Shown here in pieces: positions 23,801-32,489 of a DNA stretch of 42,027 nucleotides. The stretch's first letter is position 1, and the number at the start of each line of letters is the position of its first letter. The position numbers and the translations under genes are program-made. The notes beneath the pieces are model-generated. The model was not told the DNA's origin. It did no database searches and worked only from the letters and a program-made list of their open reading frames with translations. Where the stretch lies: the IMG/VR virus record IMGVR_UViG_3300020476_000001, positions 1-42,027 of that record; one strand, written 5' to 3'. The DNA is from a virus.

Positions 23801-25038
23801 TTGTACTGCTTGTACTCCTGGCCCGTAAGGCCGTAGATCGCGTTTTGATGGGTAATGTGTAGAGACTTGAAGCGTTCGTCCGTTTCTATCAGGTCTGCGT
23901 TGGCCTTTGCAGCCTGCTCTGCCGGGAGCTCTCTCTCGTTCTGGTGTATCTCTTGGACGAGTTTGTCGTAAATACCTTGGCTTTGCTGTATTTCTCTAGC
24001 GCGCTGCCTTCCACCATGTCCCATTTCTACCCGTGCAATGGCTAGATCTCGGATCTCGTTCTGTTCTGGGGTATTGCCTTGCAAACTTTGCAGTCCTGTG
24101 AGGTCGTCTCTGATCTCGAATTCCTGAACTGCGGCGGCGAAGTCGTCAAGTGCGATGCCCGTCTCCATTGCGAGCAGCCTGTTCTGAATGGCTCTTGTAT
24201 GTGGGCTTGGCGGCAACTGAGAGAGAAGCCCCTGCGCTTCTTGTGCGAAGGCAATGTCTCCCGTTGACTGTGCTACAGCAAGCATAGAGGTCGCGAGTTG
24301 GACTGTGTCCTCATAGAATTTTGTTTCTATTTGGTTGTTGAGTCTTACTGCATCCTCTGGCTTGACAACTTTGTTGAAGAGGGGGTGCTGCATTTGCGCC
24401 TTTGCGCCATCTGGGTCCCCTGCGGCAGAGAGCATGGAGGCGTTTCCTAGAAGGAAATTGGCGATGCCAGACCTTGCGAACTCGTCTACCCCTTCTTGCG
24501 TCAAATGGCCCTGGGCGAGCGCCTCCATTGCAGGGGCCATGTAGTCAGGTAGCCACCGCTCGAGCTCTCTTCCCTTGATGAGTGCATCAGAGAGAGACGA
24601 CTGTCCGTGCATCTCTAGGTTGGACACGACTCGCTTGTTCGCTCTTTCTGTAGCCACGCCCATTGCAATGCGGCGGCCATCGGATAGCTGACGACCGATG
24701 CGAGCTTGTGCGAGTGGCATTGTGGCCCGGTCAATACCGCTTAGTTGCGGGAGGATACCCTCTACCCTCTTCTCGTACTCAGGGAGTATCTCGTCCACGG
24801 CGTTTGGGTTTTCGTCTACCCACTGAGTGAAGTCTTGTACGGCAAGGTTTGCTTGCGTACTGACTTCTAGCTCTTGGGCAAGCGCAGAGGACCGGGCCAT
24901 CTTCTCGAGATATTGGTTGGTGATCTCGGGAATGGCAGCCATTGTTTTGGCTGCGGTAGAGGGCTGAGCACCGCTGCGTGCAGTCCTGTATGCAGATGCG
25001 GGTGCATCAAGGGGCGTGAGCTTGATCTCTCTTGCCAT
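20839..25038 (-). CDS. Internal virion (ejection) protein, 1399 aa
   Basis: A predominantly helical, soluble protein starting MAREIKLTPLDAPASAYRTA, with no signal peptide or cysteines in the N-terminal half. Position and size class match T7 gp15-type ejection proteins, which assemble in the head and form part of the DNA-translocating channel in the periplasm. It is about twice the length of T7 gp15. The C-terminal part contains a Pro-rich hinge and mixed alpha/beta regions with no domain I can name. It overlaps both neighbours (4 bases and 1 base), so stoichiometry is probably set by translational coupling. Confidence 0.7.
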   Translation of the reverse strand: MAREIKLTPLDAPASAYRTARSGAQPSTAAKTMAAIPEITNQYLEKMARSSALAQELEVSTQANLAVQDFTQWVDENPNAVDEILPEYEKRVEGILPQLSGIDRATMPLAQARIGRQLSDGRRIAMGVATERANKRVVSNLEMHGQSSLSDALIKGRELERWLPDYMAPAMEALAQGHLTQEGVDEFARSGIANFLLGNASMLSAAGDPDGAKAQMQHPLFNKVVKPEDAVRLNNQIETKFYEDTVQLATSMLAVAQSTGDIAFAQEAQGLLSQLPPSPHTRAIQNRLLAMETGIALDDFAAAVQEFEIRDDLTGLQSLQGNTPEQNEIRDLAIARVEMGHGGRQRAREIQQSQGIYDKLVQEIHQNERELPAEQAAKANADLIETDERFKSLHITHQNAIYGLTGQEYKQYKADTLDEWLQNAVDLSALVRESMNSWGPDNEASIRSYLVDLMEGLDEIPGITEEQRGEAHSLLAGAARWFFPDPHPIPRNSALQDILSNPDAAKEMGLSPEEQEAFRKQATEIDREVWRQHEGPVPFTDGNPTDRGTNLLTMRRKIAEIELLLGKDREHVSADYSAFIQRAASQLDVETIYTSGDERLIQAHLANLRGRGILNERDELTLLNKFAAATQLTDEQLKNYRAANLILSGNGQYDGTDPSNQGIFDILHATLAKTHGLDATDPTAVRKFDTAFFGTYGYLPEETGSQWARLWSSGSQQDMKAVVGAIHELDGKFRHKGVEALDPYLEDKPLFILQEIVNLTHPSNKQSPTFDQARTLAERQWEVFSDETSDRAQAISKQMAGWVQKDPNGETRISEATGLPILTATKIEQVNAEAFKHFIGTGVFFDTAIWNDLEAEMERQGVEWDVAIEPILEYWQDNFIKTEDGAKIREQPGGEAFMDFMLHFRAAMKDGYALTDGSWEGATRHAVDAMFVRGGWGRELEDYGGQIKQHPLSREPMIEGLYPSEYVPAAEVRAVGQNLFSLVAAGRLLMPDTVRGAEGKLIFPANWSGQGIWADGFDNAGEAFEFILGGALADPVSIFQWGQDIIQVASKRSAMYSESQGRLGWDLTTVDFMKEMGATLMGLNDPKALQAYMSLANIVATENYAVDKEGNRVKFDTVEERNKYLQEHPEAMPAVVVEGVGMRDIAVAGPGPAYTGKLWGQSKEDAEANGNTYYTATNFAELFTVDKNDPNQFGIDMRKALRYLQTRQLYAAGDIWGLRYRGNGDGTFDMQHFDSKTRSFHDMYDHVRGFGTLQNPKTFSPTEWAEKTLLVQKRRVERIRNDLIFQALHEGQMRVENSSVSVSERMGTLSSDVRTRLKKDPLAIRQLAVQLSKIVSPPMMSHSFGYAQITRSGDFAYHQVHKEMRLALGMSIDEDEMTRPKPRHSGADVPNILDSLRAQ

Positions 25039-25598
25039 CAGAAAGGCCCGGCCTCTTTGGCGTAAATATCTAGACCTAGCTCTTCAGCATAGAACTCGTC
25101 TACGGTGCGGGTATCGAAGCGGGTATCTTTCGGCTTCGGCGTTGTGCCTGGTGCCTTGGTTTCCTCCGGTGGGCTTCCTGCTGGAATGGCCTGAAAGAAG
25201 CTATAGGCTGCACTGGCAATGCTTTGGTACCCCTGCATTCTGTAAGCATCGGCCTTGGCCTGAGACTGCGACAGGTAATACTGTGCGTAGTTCTCGTAGT
25301 CCTGTGCGGCATTCAAAGCATTTTGCCATGCGCGATCCCTCTGTACCGCCAAGACCCTGTCGGGGCTATCGCCCGGCCTGGTGGCGGAAACGCCGCGTGA
25401 GGCGTATAGCCCCATTATCGCCTTTTCCTGGAGCTGCCCCTCTTGCAGCTTTTGCCCCATGGCTTTCGTCCCCGACTCACGTAGGCCGGCAGCTACTTGC
25501 TTCCCCCCTTCGAGCTGTTGGCTGGCGGCTTGAAAACTACCAATGCTTCCAACTATGCTCGAAAGCCCCTGGAACATGTAGAGTACGTTTGCGCTCAT
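25038..25598 (-). CDS. Small internal virion protein (T7 gp14-like position), 186 aa
   Basis: A weakly hydrophobic N-terminus (residues about 5-24, VLYMFQGLSSIVGSIGSFQA) leads into a long Gln/Ala-rich amphipathic helix region (to about 130) and a Pro-rich C-terminal tail. This is the layout of T7 gp14-type proteins, which leave the capsid first and form the outer-membrane pore. It is the smallest of the three ejection-cassette proteins in conserved order. Similarity is by architecture and gene order, not by clear sequence identity. Confidence 0.65.
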   Translation of the reverse strand: MSANVLYMFQGLSSIVGSIGSFQAASQQLEGGKQVAAGLRESGTKAMGQKLQEGQLQEKAIMGLYASRGVSATRPGDSPDRVLAVQRDRAWQNALNAAQDYENYAQYYLSQSQAKADAYRMQGYQSIASAAYSFFQAIPAGSPPEETKAPGTTPKPKDTRFDTRTVDEFYAEELGLDIYAKEAGPF

Positions 25599-26059
25599 TG
25601 AAGGGTCTCCGACACCTTTGCGTATAGGAAGAAGTCCCGGTGGGGTTGGTAGTGCTTTAGCACTCCCTCTTTCGTGAAGCCGTGGTACTCGAGAAGCTCT
25701 GTTACCTTTTCAGTAATGTCGGTATTGCACTCTACTGTTGCCTGAAGGCGATGTATCGGCATTGATGTCCACGGGATAGGCATGACCCGCTTGACCGCCA
25801 AGGCCATCGCGATAGGACGATGGTAAGCCTCTTTTTCGAGAAGGCTCCAAAGCTCGGCACATCCAGGTGGTCCTGGGGATATGCCAAATATTGCGATGAC
25901 TCGGTTTTCTAGCTCGATGGAGCGAGCGTAATGGGCGAGGTTGTCTCGCTGTTCTTCCGCGCCAAGCATCTCGCGCCATTTCTCGCTTCCATCAAAGTAG
26001 GTAGCGACCTTGATGTTTTGTATGTCGAAAGGAGTGGTAGGCCGAATGTTCATCTTCAT
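25595..26059 (-). CDS. GNAT-fold-like protein of the ejection cassette, 154 aa
   Basis: The C-terminal end (ECNTDITEKVTELLEYHGFT, then KEGVLKHYQPHRDFFLYAKV) has the closing helix-strand pattern of GNAT acetyltransferases, with the G-F-x-x-E-G turn. A gene at this place in T7-type phages (gp13 position) encodes a similar protein required for virion assembly. The acetyl-CoA loop is not clearly conserved, so a structural or chaperone role is as likely as catalysis. It overlaps both neighbours by 4 bases. Confidence 0.6.
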   Translation of the reverse strand: MKMNIRPTTPFDIQNIKVATYFDGSEKWREMLGAEEQRDNLAHYARSIELENRVIAIFGISPGPPGCAELWSLLEKEAYHRPIAMALAVKRVMPIPWTSMPIHRLQATVECNTDITEKVTELLEYHGFTKEGVLKHYQPHRDFFLYAKVSETLQ

Positions 26060-29000
26060 CGGTCACTAAACTCAATTCTTGTTTGAGCAGCAAGCACCTG
26101 TGCTGGTTGTGGGCCATCGGATGCGAAGTACCAGCTATTGCTTCTGCCTGCGGGTACGTCGATGCGAGTCTCATAGATCCCCGTAAAGAGCGGAGGGACA
26201 GTATCTCTGTAGTCTGCGTAGGCGCGCATGACACGAGGGATCAGGCTCTCTGTATCATTACCAACAGAGATGTTGGCCAGCCTATTGCATCGAAGCATCA
26301 CCTGGACGGGGGTAGACCAGACCATTGAAGTGGATGCCTGGGTCCTCCCTGTCTCTGCTTCGGGCGGGGGCACCTGGGCTATGGCTCTGTAACCAAAGCC
26401 TATGGTGACCTTGCGAACGGGGTAGTCCAGTGTGATGCTGCCATCGGATGCCACCAAGACGTCCCTATGCCAGGCTCCATCTGCGAGAACAGACACAGTC
26501 TGGTCTGCTAGGTGGGTGAAGCCTGTGAAGGTTTCGGCCATGTCGGTCCCGGCAAGGGTTGAACCACTTCGCACCCCAGTGATGGCAGAAGCAGAGCAGT
26601 CAAGAAACTGGGCATCTTGGATGGCATCTTGCTCTGCAAAGCGAGGAGCAACTCGCTCAATGAACCTTCTCGGCCTGGTGATGCGTACATTCCTGTATTG
26701 GGTTCTAACAGGAACATCGACGCCGATATCTGTAGAGACCTCGTAGTCGTTGTCTATGTAGAGACCAAAGTAGAAGTTTTCACCCGTGAGGTGGCTGCCG
26801 ATAGGAATGCGGACTTTTGCCCATTCGTCGATCTCTGGCGTAAATGAGTAGTCCTGTACGCCCTTTGCCTCTCCAATAGCAATTCCACCGAAGAGATGGA
26901 AATTGGGAAAGGGTGGCTCCGGGTATGCAGCCAGCCCTCCCGCAGCATCGTGATCCTTCGTAGGTCGCACAGTAGGCGTGGTAGAGAAAATGAAGCCCTG
27001 AGATCTCGCAAGCCCGTTTGTCTTGACCTCAAAGGTCAACACGCTATCGGCATATAGCTTGATGGGCGTATCGACGTAGACCCATCGTTCGCCCTGTATT
27101 TCTAGGGTGTCAGTGTCGAGGGGGTCCAGGTCCCCGCGCTGCGGGTCATCCCCCCGTTTCTCTCCCGCTGCATATAGGAACTGGTTGGAGTAGCTGATGG
27201 TTGTATTCGATGTGGGACTTGAGGCTCCGTCTCCAGTGATATCTATGGGGCTAGCCCCCGTAGATGCGTCAGAGGAGCTCGAGTGAAGCGTTACATGAGT
27301 TGAGTCAACGCTTCGTACATAGTAGGTGGTTCCCGTTGTTGTTCCTGCTGGGGCCACGCCGAGTATCTCTACCTTCCAGCCATTAGTAAACGAATGAGAA
27401 GGCACGAGTATCTGGTTCGTGGAAGCAGCCCAGCTCACAGCGTCCCGGTCGTAGGCCTGAGCCTGCTGGTGCGCGGTGTTGGTTGTGAAGGCAGACTTGA
27501 GGGTTGAAGTCTCCCAGTTGATCCGTGGCGCTTCGGAGGACTCCATTCCTCTCCTGACGACAAGGTAGGCATCGCCACCCCTTGTGCTTGGGAGCGTTGT
27601 AGATGCTTCGATGGTCGCGTCAGTGCCGCCCGACATGAACCTAGACCATGCAGAGACCTTTTCCCTTGGGTCAAATGCCAGACAAAGAAGGGTGCCGTCA
27701 GAGCGTGGAACATATATGGCCGGGACCGGGTTGCTGGTGGAGCCTCCGGGGGTTATTTGGTAGCCATCGGCCAAGTGGGGGGCGAGGGCAAACAGGTCCA
27801 TCGTATCGACAGTCTCGGTAGCGGGTTGCCATTCGGCCTGGGACAGGATGGCACCCGACGACTCCACGAAGGTGAGGTACTGCCCCAGAGATACAGGAGT
27901 AGTGCGAGCTGCGCCTGTTCGGGTGGCACGCCTGGCGTTGACGCTTGTTGGCGTGATGGACTCGCCCAGGCTTGATGCCATCATCGAGAAGATGCCTGCC
28001 TGTGTTCCGCAAAGCAGGATCCTCATAGACCGTATCCAGTAAATGGTGTTGAGATCTTCGGACTGGAGGGTAAAGGTCCAAGCGGAAGCATCCGTTACAA
28101 GTCGGTCCCATGGAGAAGTGGATATCAGCTCACCACTCTCGGGGTGTGAAGAGTAAACGGTGCTTTGCTCGTCTGGGCTGAAGTTTTCAAATGCACCGAT
28201 CTGGCTTCCGTAGAGGGTCTGTGGAGAAGAAGTCGTACCCCCGAGAATGAGTCGCTGCTCATGGAACGCGACGGCTGACGGGTAACCCGAGGCTGCATCT
28301 GCCCCGATCGCGCTGAGCTGCCATTCGGATAGAGGGGCGTTAACAGGGCATTCCCTTTTAATTTGGACCTGTGCATAACTCGACTTTGCATCCGCGAGGC
28401 CCAGGATGCTGTGAACGCCAGTTCCGTTCCACCCATCTGCAAAAGTAGGATAGACAAGCGCATCGCTATCAATACCAGGGGCGGTGGCAAAGCCAAAGTA
28501 GTCCTTGCTTAGAACTCTCAAGTAGTAGGTTGTGGTTGTGTTGAGGTGGCTGGGCAGTGTTCCTGTTGTAGAAAGCGTGCAGCGCTCCTGGTCGGTGAAG
28601 CCGTGATCGACCTTGCGTATCCAGGCACTACCAACAATGATGTCTTCTATCGTGACGCCCGAGGTATTCATGTCAACTGGGGAGGTCGCTGCGATAGCTG
28701 CATCTCTCCCTGCGTGGACAGTAAAAACCGTGTCACTTGACTTGTTGATGTATAGCTTTGTTGATCCTACGTCATTGACACCTGTTGCCGACTTGAAGCG
28801 GACAGGGCCTTCTCCTGTGACAAACGGGTGACTTGTGCAGGAGATAGCGCCCACATCCGTAATGTCTACCGTGGCATCGTTCCCGTCGATATCACTAAAT
28901 GTGGGGTTGTCAACGGAGAGTATTGTGCCGTACCCCCATGCGTTGACGTCGTCCGGGTCACCAAAGCGTATCGGCTTGCCAATGTCTGCTGGTGAGAAGA

Positions 29001-30135
29001 TGGCCTCAGAGGCCGTTGCAGTTCTCTCTCCTTTTGCCTTGGAGTCCAGAGAGATCGTAGTGTCTGTTCTAAGGACGTGCGGAGATAGCCTCTGGACACC
29101 CAGGTATGGCCCATCCTCGAGCACAACATCTTCTAGGTACCAGGCTTGGTCGCCGTAGCGAGTCAGCTTTTTCAGTGGGTGTTGGTCGTGCGCGATATAC
29201 AGGAGGTCCTTATCTTGAGCGAACTGGAGCTCTCCTATCTGTGATGATGTGTATTCAGTGTCCAGCTTCAGTAGTTGCTCCGCTCCAGAGGACAGCGTTT
29301 TTTTGGGGTTGATCCCCCAGGCATTAACGGTGCCTTCGTCTGCAAGCTCTACCGGGAGCCCCGCAGCGCTTTCCAAGTAGAAGGCGCTTCGGGTGTAGCT
29401 TGCGCTGGGAATGAGCTTTAGTGTCCCAGATCCCTTTGCCGTGATGTCCACCTTAACTGAGCCCGGCGAGGTCGATAGCGTGATATTCCCGTCCATAGAG
29501 GCATGGCTGGAGATGTAGTAGTCAGTGTCTCTGTCAAGGCCAGTCGGCATTGTGCGTGTGCTGGTAATACGGTACGGACCCATGCCTGCCTTGAGATGCC
29601 TCGATATACCCACGTCTATCGTGTCGCCTGAGGTGCTGATGGCCGTTCCGTCTTGTTCGCATGTCAGCGTAGAGGGCAGCCTGACTGTGTACTCAGTGCT
29701 TGTCGCTAGCCCGCTGGGTGGGTCTGTTGAAAAAGGGTGCAACTCGACAATGGTCCCATCTGTATATCCATGGTTTTCAAACCAGAACTCATCGGTCGCG
29801 ATCCGTACATTGGACGCCTGGCTTCCTACAAGATCCTGGAAATAGAGAGCCTCGTCGCCCTTCGCAAAATGCAGCGCCCCCCCAGAGAAGATGAGGACAA
29901 AGGATGTTGTCTGGGAAAACACGAACGAGACAAGGCGCGCAGTCTCGGTCTCATCGGGGAGTGCAGCCACGTAGACTGTGCCGGGGCGTTTTTCTAGGCC
30001 CCCGGCCCGCATGACCTGCCAGTTTTCACAGCGGAAGAGGCCAGATCGGTAGGCCTCGATGTCCCCTCGACCCGCTAGCGTCGGTCCAATTTCGCCTGCG
30101 TTGAAGGCGTTCTGTACGACGCCCGCTTCAGGCAT
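26056..30135 (-). CDS. Tail nozzle protein (tubular protein B type) with repeated beta modules, 1359 aa
   Basis: The N-terminus is the family signature of podovirus nozzle proteins: NAFNAGEIGPTLAGRGDIEA, then YRSGLFRCENW and GGLEKRPGTVYVA. The protein forms the distal tail tube below the adaptor ring. It is far longer than T7 gp12 (about 790 aa). The extra length includes about five copies of a module with the pattern H-[GF]-x-x-G, P-x-G-L, T-x-Y-Y-[VI], at residues about 120-152, 178-208, 431-465, 508-545 and near 900-970. The C-terminal part has further beta domains (jelly-roll-like FSWTPEIDEW region). The modules may project from the tail and bind the cell surface (inferred). Confidence 0.8.
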   Translation of the reverse strand: MPEAGVVQNAFNAGEIGPTLAGRGDIEAYRSGLFRCENWQVMRAGGLEKRPGTVYVAALPDETETARLVSFVFSQTTSFVLIFSGGALHFAKGDEALYFQDLVGSQASNVRIATDEFWFENHGYTDGTIVELHPFSTDPPSGLATSTEYTVRLPSTLTCEQDGTAISTSGDTIDVGISRHLKAGMGPYRITSTRTMPTGLDRDTDYYISSHASMDGNITLSTSPGSVKVDITAKGSGTLKLIPSASYTRSAFYLESAAGLPVELADEGTVNAWGINPKKTLSSGAEQLLKLDTEYTSSQIGELQFAQDKDLLYIAHDQHPLKKLTRYGDQAWYLEDVVLEDGPYLGVQRLSPHVLRTDTTISLDSKAKGERTATASEAIFSPADIGKPIRFGDPDDVNAWGYGTILSVDNPTFSDIDGNDATVDITDVGAISCTSHPFVTGEGPVRFKSATGVNDVGSTKLYINKSSDTVFTVHAGRDAAIAATSPVDMNTSGVTIEDIIVGSAWIRKVDHGFTDQERCTLSTTGTLPSHLNTTTTYYLRVLSKDYFGFATAPGIDSDALVYPTFADGWNGTGVHSILGLADAKSSYAQVQIKRECPVNAPLSEWQLSAIGADAASGYPSAVAFHEQRLILGGTTSSPQTLYGSQIGAFENFSPDEQSTVYSSHPESGELISTSPWDRLVTDASAWTFTLQSEDLNTIYWIRSMRILLCGTQAGIFSMMASSLGESITPTSVNARRATRTGAARTTPVSLGQYLTFVESSGAILSQAEWQPATETVDTMDLFALAPHLADGYQITPGGSTSNPVPAIYVPRSDGTLLCLAFDPREKVSAWSRFMSGGTDATIEASTTLPSTRGGDAYLVVRRGMESSEAPRINWETSTLKSAFTTNTAHQQAQAYDRDAVSWAASTNQILVPSHSFTNGWKVEILGVAPAGTTTGTTYYVRSVDSTHVTLHSSSSDASTGASPIDITGDGASSPTSNTTISYSNQFLYAAGEKRGDDPQRGDLDPLDTDTLEIQGERWVYVDTPIKLYADSVLTFEVKTNGLARSQGFIFSTTPTVRPTKDHDAAGGLAAYPEPPFPNFHLFGGIAIGEAKGVQDYSFTPEIDEWAKVRIPIGSHLTGENFYFGLYIDNDYEVSTDIGVDVPVRTQYRNVRITRPRRFIERVAPRFAEQDAIQDAQFLDCSASAITGVRSGSTLAGTDMAETFTGFTHLADQTVSVLADGAWHRDVLVASDGSITLDYPVRKVTIGFGYRAIAQVPPPEAETGRTQASTSMVWSTPVQVMLRCNRLANISVGNDTESLIPRVMRAYADYRDTVPPLFTGIYETRIDVPAGRSNSWYFASDGPQPAQVLAAQTRIEFSDR

Positions 30136-30752
30136 TAGTAACCCAGGGCTTGGGGGTCACCTGAAAGAACAGCTCTGCGAGTGGCGCGCTTTCCGCGTGA
30201 GTCGATCCACTCATCGGCCTCAATGACCTCGGGTGTTTTCTCTGTGGAGTCCACAGACCTGGCCTCGCGCATCAGCTCAGCATAGAGCTTTGACTGCTCT
30301 CTTGCAGCCGTAGTGCTCTTGAGGATCCGCTCTGCCCAGTTCATCGCGAGTCTTCTCGCAAAGGCTTCGATAAAAAGGGAGTCGTACTGGCTGGTATCCG
30401 TGACACGGACAATGACCTTGTAGTTGATGGGAGACCCGAGGTCTGTGAGGATCTTCCTGCCCTCTACCACCCAGTCATTGATGTCGTCCGACTCGAGGGA
30501 CAATACTCGCAGTTCGTCATCTGCGAGGTTGTACATGTAGTTCCAGCCCCACTCTGGTGTCCCAACAGAGGTGGCGCTGCGCCTTTGGATGGCAAAGTTC
30601 CAGGTGAACCCACGGAGCACCGCATCGAGCATGAGCGTATAGGTGGCCCTGGCGGTTTCCCCCATCGGCCCTCGGTCGCTATCCATTGAAGCGATCGGTG
30701 GCTGGCCAAGAAAAGAGGCTGCCATGTTGACGATGTCAGTCTTGCTCGGCAT
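30135..30752 (-). CDS. Tail adaptor (tubular protein A type), 205 aa
   Basis: Start MPSKTDIVNMAASFLGQPPI and the block ARATYTLMLDAVLRGFTWNF followed by AIQRR are characteristic of T7 gp11-type adaptor proteins, which form the ring between portal and nozzle. The helical C-terminal half (FIEAFARRLAMNWAERILKS) fits the same family, and the length is normal. It overlaps the nozzle gene by one base (TAATG). AAAGG precedes the start, itself preceded by a hairpin at 30770-30804. Confidence 0.85.
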   Translation of the reverse strand: MPSKTDIVNMAASFLGQPPIASMDSDRGPMGETARATYTLMLDAVLRGFTWNFAIQRRSATSVGTPEWGWNYMYNLADDELRVLSLESDDINDWVVEGRKILTDLGSPINYKVIVRVTDTSQYDSLFIEAFARRLAMNWAERILKSTTAAREQSKLYAELMREARSVDSTEKTPEVIEADEWIDSRGKRATRRAVLSGDPQALGY

Positions 30753-30769
30753 TGAGGACCTTTGCGGTT

Positions 30770-30804
30770 AGGAGGCGACGCCCCGCGTTGAGACGCCGCC
30801 CCCT
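30770..30804 (-). promoter_or_regulatory. Hairpin between the decoration-like and adaptor genes
   Basis: On minus-strand RNA, agggggcggcg pairs with cgtcgcctcct: 11 pairs, two of them G-U, around a 13-base loop. On plus-strand RNA the same positions would be A-C mismatches, so the structure belongs to the late transcript. No T-tract follows. It sits 17 bases before ATG 30752, so it may reduce read-through or shield the start and thereby lower expression of tail genes relative to capsid. Confidence 0.5.
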
Positions 30805-30846
30805 TGGTTCACCTCGCATCCCCCCACAAAAAGGATCCGAAGCGAG

Positions 30847-31398
30847 CTACGTGGCGACGTATGTCATCTCGACGGCAGTGAGCGGTGCTCCACTCGCAAC
30901 CCCAACAAACGTGAGAGTGAGCTCCCAAGTCTCGCAGGGGTCTACGGTGTAGGTTGCTGCGCCTGCATTCATCCTTTCCCAGTTGGTGAACCCGGTCTGG
31001 GCTCGAGTGGTATCGGTGTGATAGAGGACCTGTGTCCCGGTGTCTGCACCAGCCAGCTCCACGTCGTTCGCGATGGATGCGACGGTCGAGATGCTCCCAG
31101 TCGGACCCTGGACGAGACCGCCCTCATTGGAGTAGTAGAACCCGAAGTCTGCCTCGTCGGTTCCACCATAGGCTGGGCATGTGACCGTCAGGCTCACGAT
31201 GATGTCGCTGGACTTCATCGCGAAGAGACGCACCTGATCTGCGGCACCACTGGAGCCCGCCAGGGTGAAAGACGAGCACTTGTAGCGAAGCCGCCCCCCC
31301 ATGAGTCCAGGGTTTGCGATCTGGCTCGTCGTTGCGTCGAGCTGTGCCGACCCGTAATTGATGTTCGGGTTGTACTGGTTCGTGTACGTGATGGCCAT
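30847..31398 (-). CDS. Possible capsid decoration or head accessory protein, 183 aa
   Basis: A beta-rich, Gly/Thr/Ala-rich protein (MAITYTNQYNPNINYGSAQL and on) lies directly downstream of the capsid gene with its own ribosome site (AAGGAG). Position and composition suit a capsid-decorating or minor head protein made in high amount. No sequence family is recognised. A tail-knob role cannot be excluded because the adaptor gene follows. Confidence 0.55.
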   Translation of the reverse strand: MAITYTNQYNPNINYGSAQLDATTSQIANPGLMGGRLRYKCSSFTLAGSSGAADQVRLFAMKSSDIIVSLTVTCPAYGGTDEADFGFYYSNEGGLVQGPTGSISTVASIANDVELAGADTGTQVLYHTDTTRAQTGFTNWERMNAGAATYTVDPCETWELTLTFVGVASGAPLTAVEMTYVAT

Positions 31399-31471
31399 GA
31401 AATGGCGCTCCTTGGATGAGGGAGGCAGCGACCGGCGCGACTCCGCACCGGACGCTCACCCCTCGTTGGGA

Positions 31472-32350
31472 TCAGTCTTCGAGTGAGTCGATACGCATGA
31501 CGCCCGTATCGTCGAGGCGTGCTGCACCGAAGTCGGCGCTGTAGAAGATCTGGGACGAGTTGTTCTTGTCGGGGCGTCGGTCGATGGACGCCTGGACGTC
31601 TGCACCGAATGCCAGGATGACGGCATCGGGTACCCAGACCACGGTATTCCGGTCTGCGGGGCTGGTCTCGAGAGTGAGGATCGGGTTTTCGACCCGGTGC
31701 CACTCGAAGCCCATGAAGGAATTGACCTCACCCTGCACGAGGGCCTTCACGCTGTTGTAGTCAGCGCTTCGGATCTGGTCGATGCTCAGGAGGTGATCGA
31801 GCTGGTATGCGGTCACCGCCCAGTGCCGGTTCGGGGGCTGCTCGTTCTGGTCGAACTTCAGCTTCGCGTTCCGCATGGTGGTCAGACCGACCTTGTTTCC
31901 GTCGTCCGATGCGTCGGCTTCCTGGATCTGGGCAGCCGGCAGAGCCTCTGTGCCTGCTCCATCGACACCAGTCTTGGTGGTACCGATGGCACCGGCCATG
32001 ATGATCTCGTCGATCTTGCGACCGAAGCCAGCGGCCATCGCCTTGGTGTACGAGTTGGTGGGGTCCGTGAGGGTCCGCACCAGGTCCGGCTTGTCGATCA
32101 GATCCGCATCGTCCCAGACGCTCATCTCCACCCAGCGCCGGTCGTGCGGGGTGTCCGAAAGCACCGTGTCGGCGTGCCGACTCTGGCGCTTTGCGGGGCT
32201 TCGGGATCCGATGAAGTCGAAGGACGCGGAGGTTCCGCTGACGGTCTCGCTTCTCACGGAGCCCCGAAGGCGGCTCTCCATCTGCTGCGCTCGCAGCGTG
32301 ATGCCATCGCGAAATTGCTTCACGAAGGCTTCTGTGATCTGTTGGCTCAT
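31472..32350 (-). CDS. Major capsid protein, 292 aa
   Basis: The protein resembles HK97-fold capsid proteins of podoviruses: an N-terminal helix (SQQITEAFVKQFRDGITLRA), then RHADTVLSDTPHDRRWVEMS, LIDKPDLVRTLTDP, a long helix AMAAGFGRKIDEIIMAGAIG, the strand HWAVTAYQLDHLL, and late AVILAFGADVQASIDRRPDK. Gene order (scaffold before, tail adaptor after) supports this. ATG 32350 follows GAGGG; the frame is open 10 codons further but without a better site. A 139-base gap upstream may hold its own promoter. Confidence 0.85.
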   Translation of the reverse strand: MSQQITEAFVKQFRDGITLRAQQMESRLRGSVRSETVSGTSASFDFIGSRSPAKRQSRHADTVLSDTPHDRRWVEMSVWDDADLIDKPDLVRTLTDPTNSYTKAMAAGFGRKIDEIIMAGAIGTTKTGVDGAGTEALPAAQIQEADASDDGNKVGLTTMRNAKLKFDQNEQPPNRHWAVTAYQLDHLLSIDQIRSADYNSVKALVQGEVNSFMGFEWHRVENPILTLETSPADRNTVVWVPDAVILAFGADVQASIDRRPDKNNSSQIFYSADFGAARLDDTGVMRIDSLED

Positions 32351-32489
32351 AGGTATGCCCTCTGTGGGTGTTGGTTGCACACCGCAGTGGGTTGCCCGGA
32401 GCCCGGACCCGCGAACGCCACCCCCTTGAGGCCCTTACGGGTTATCTCAGGAGGTATGGTTCCCGCTGGTTATACGAAGAACGTAATGC

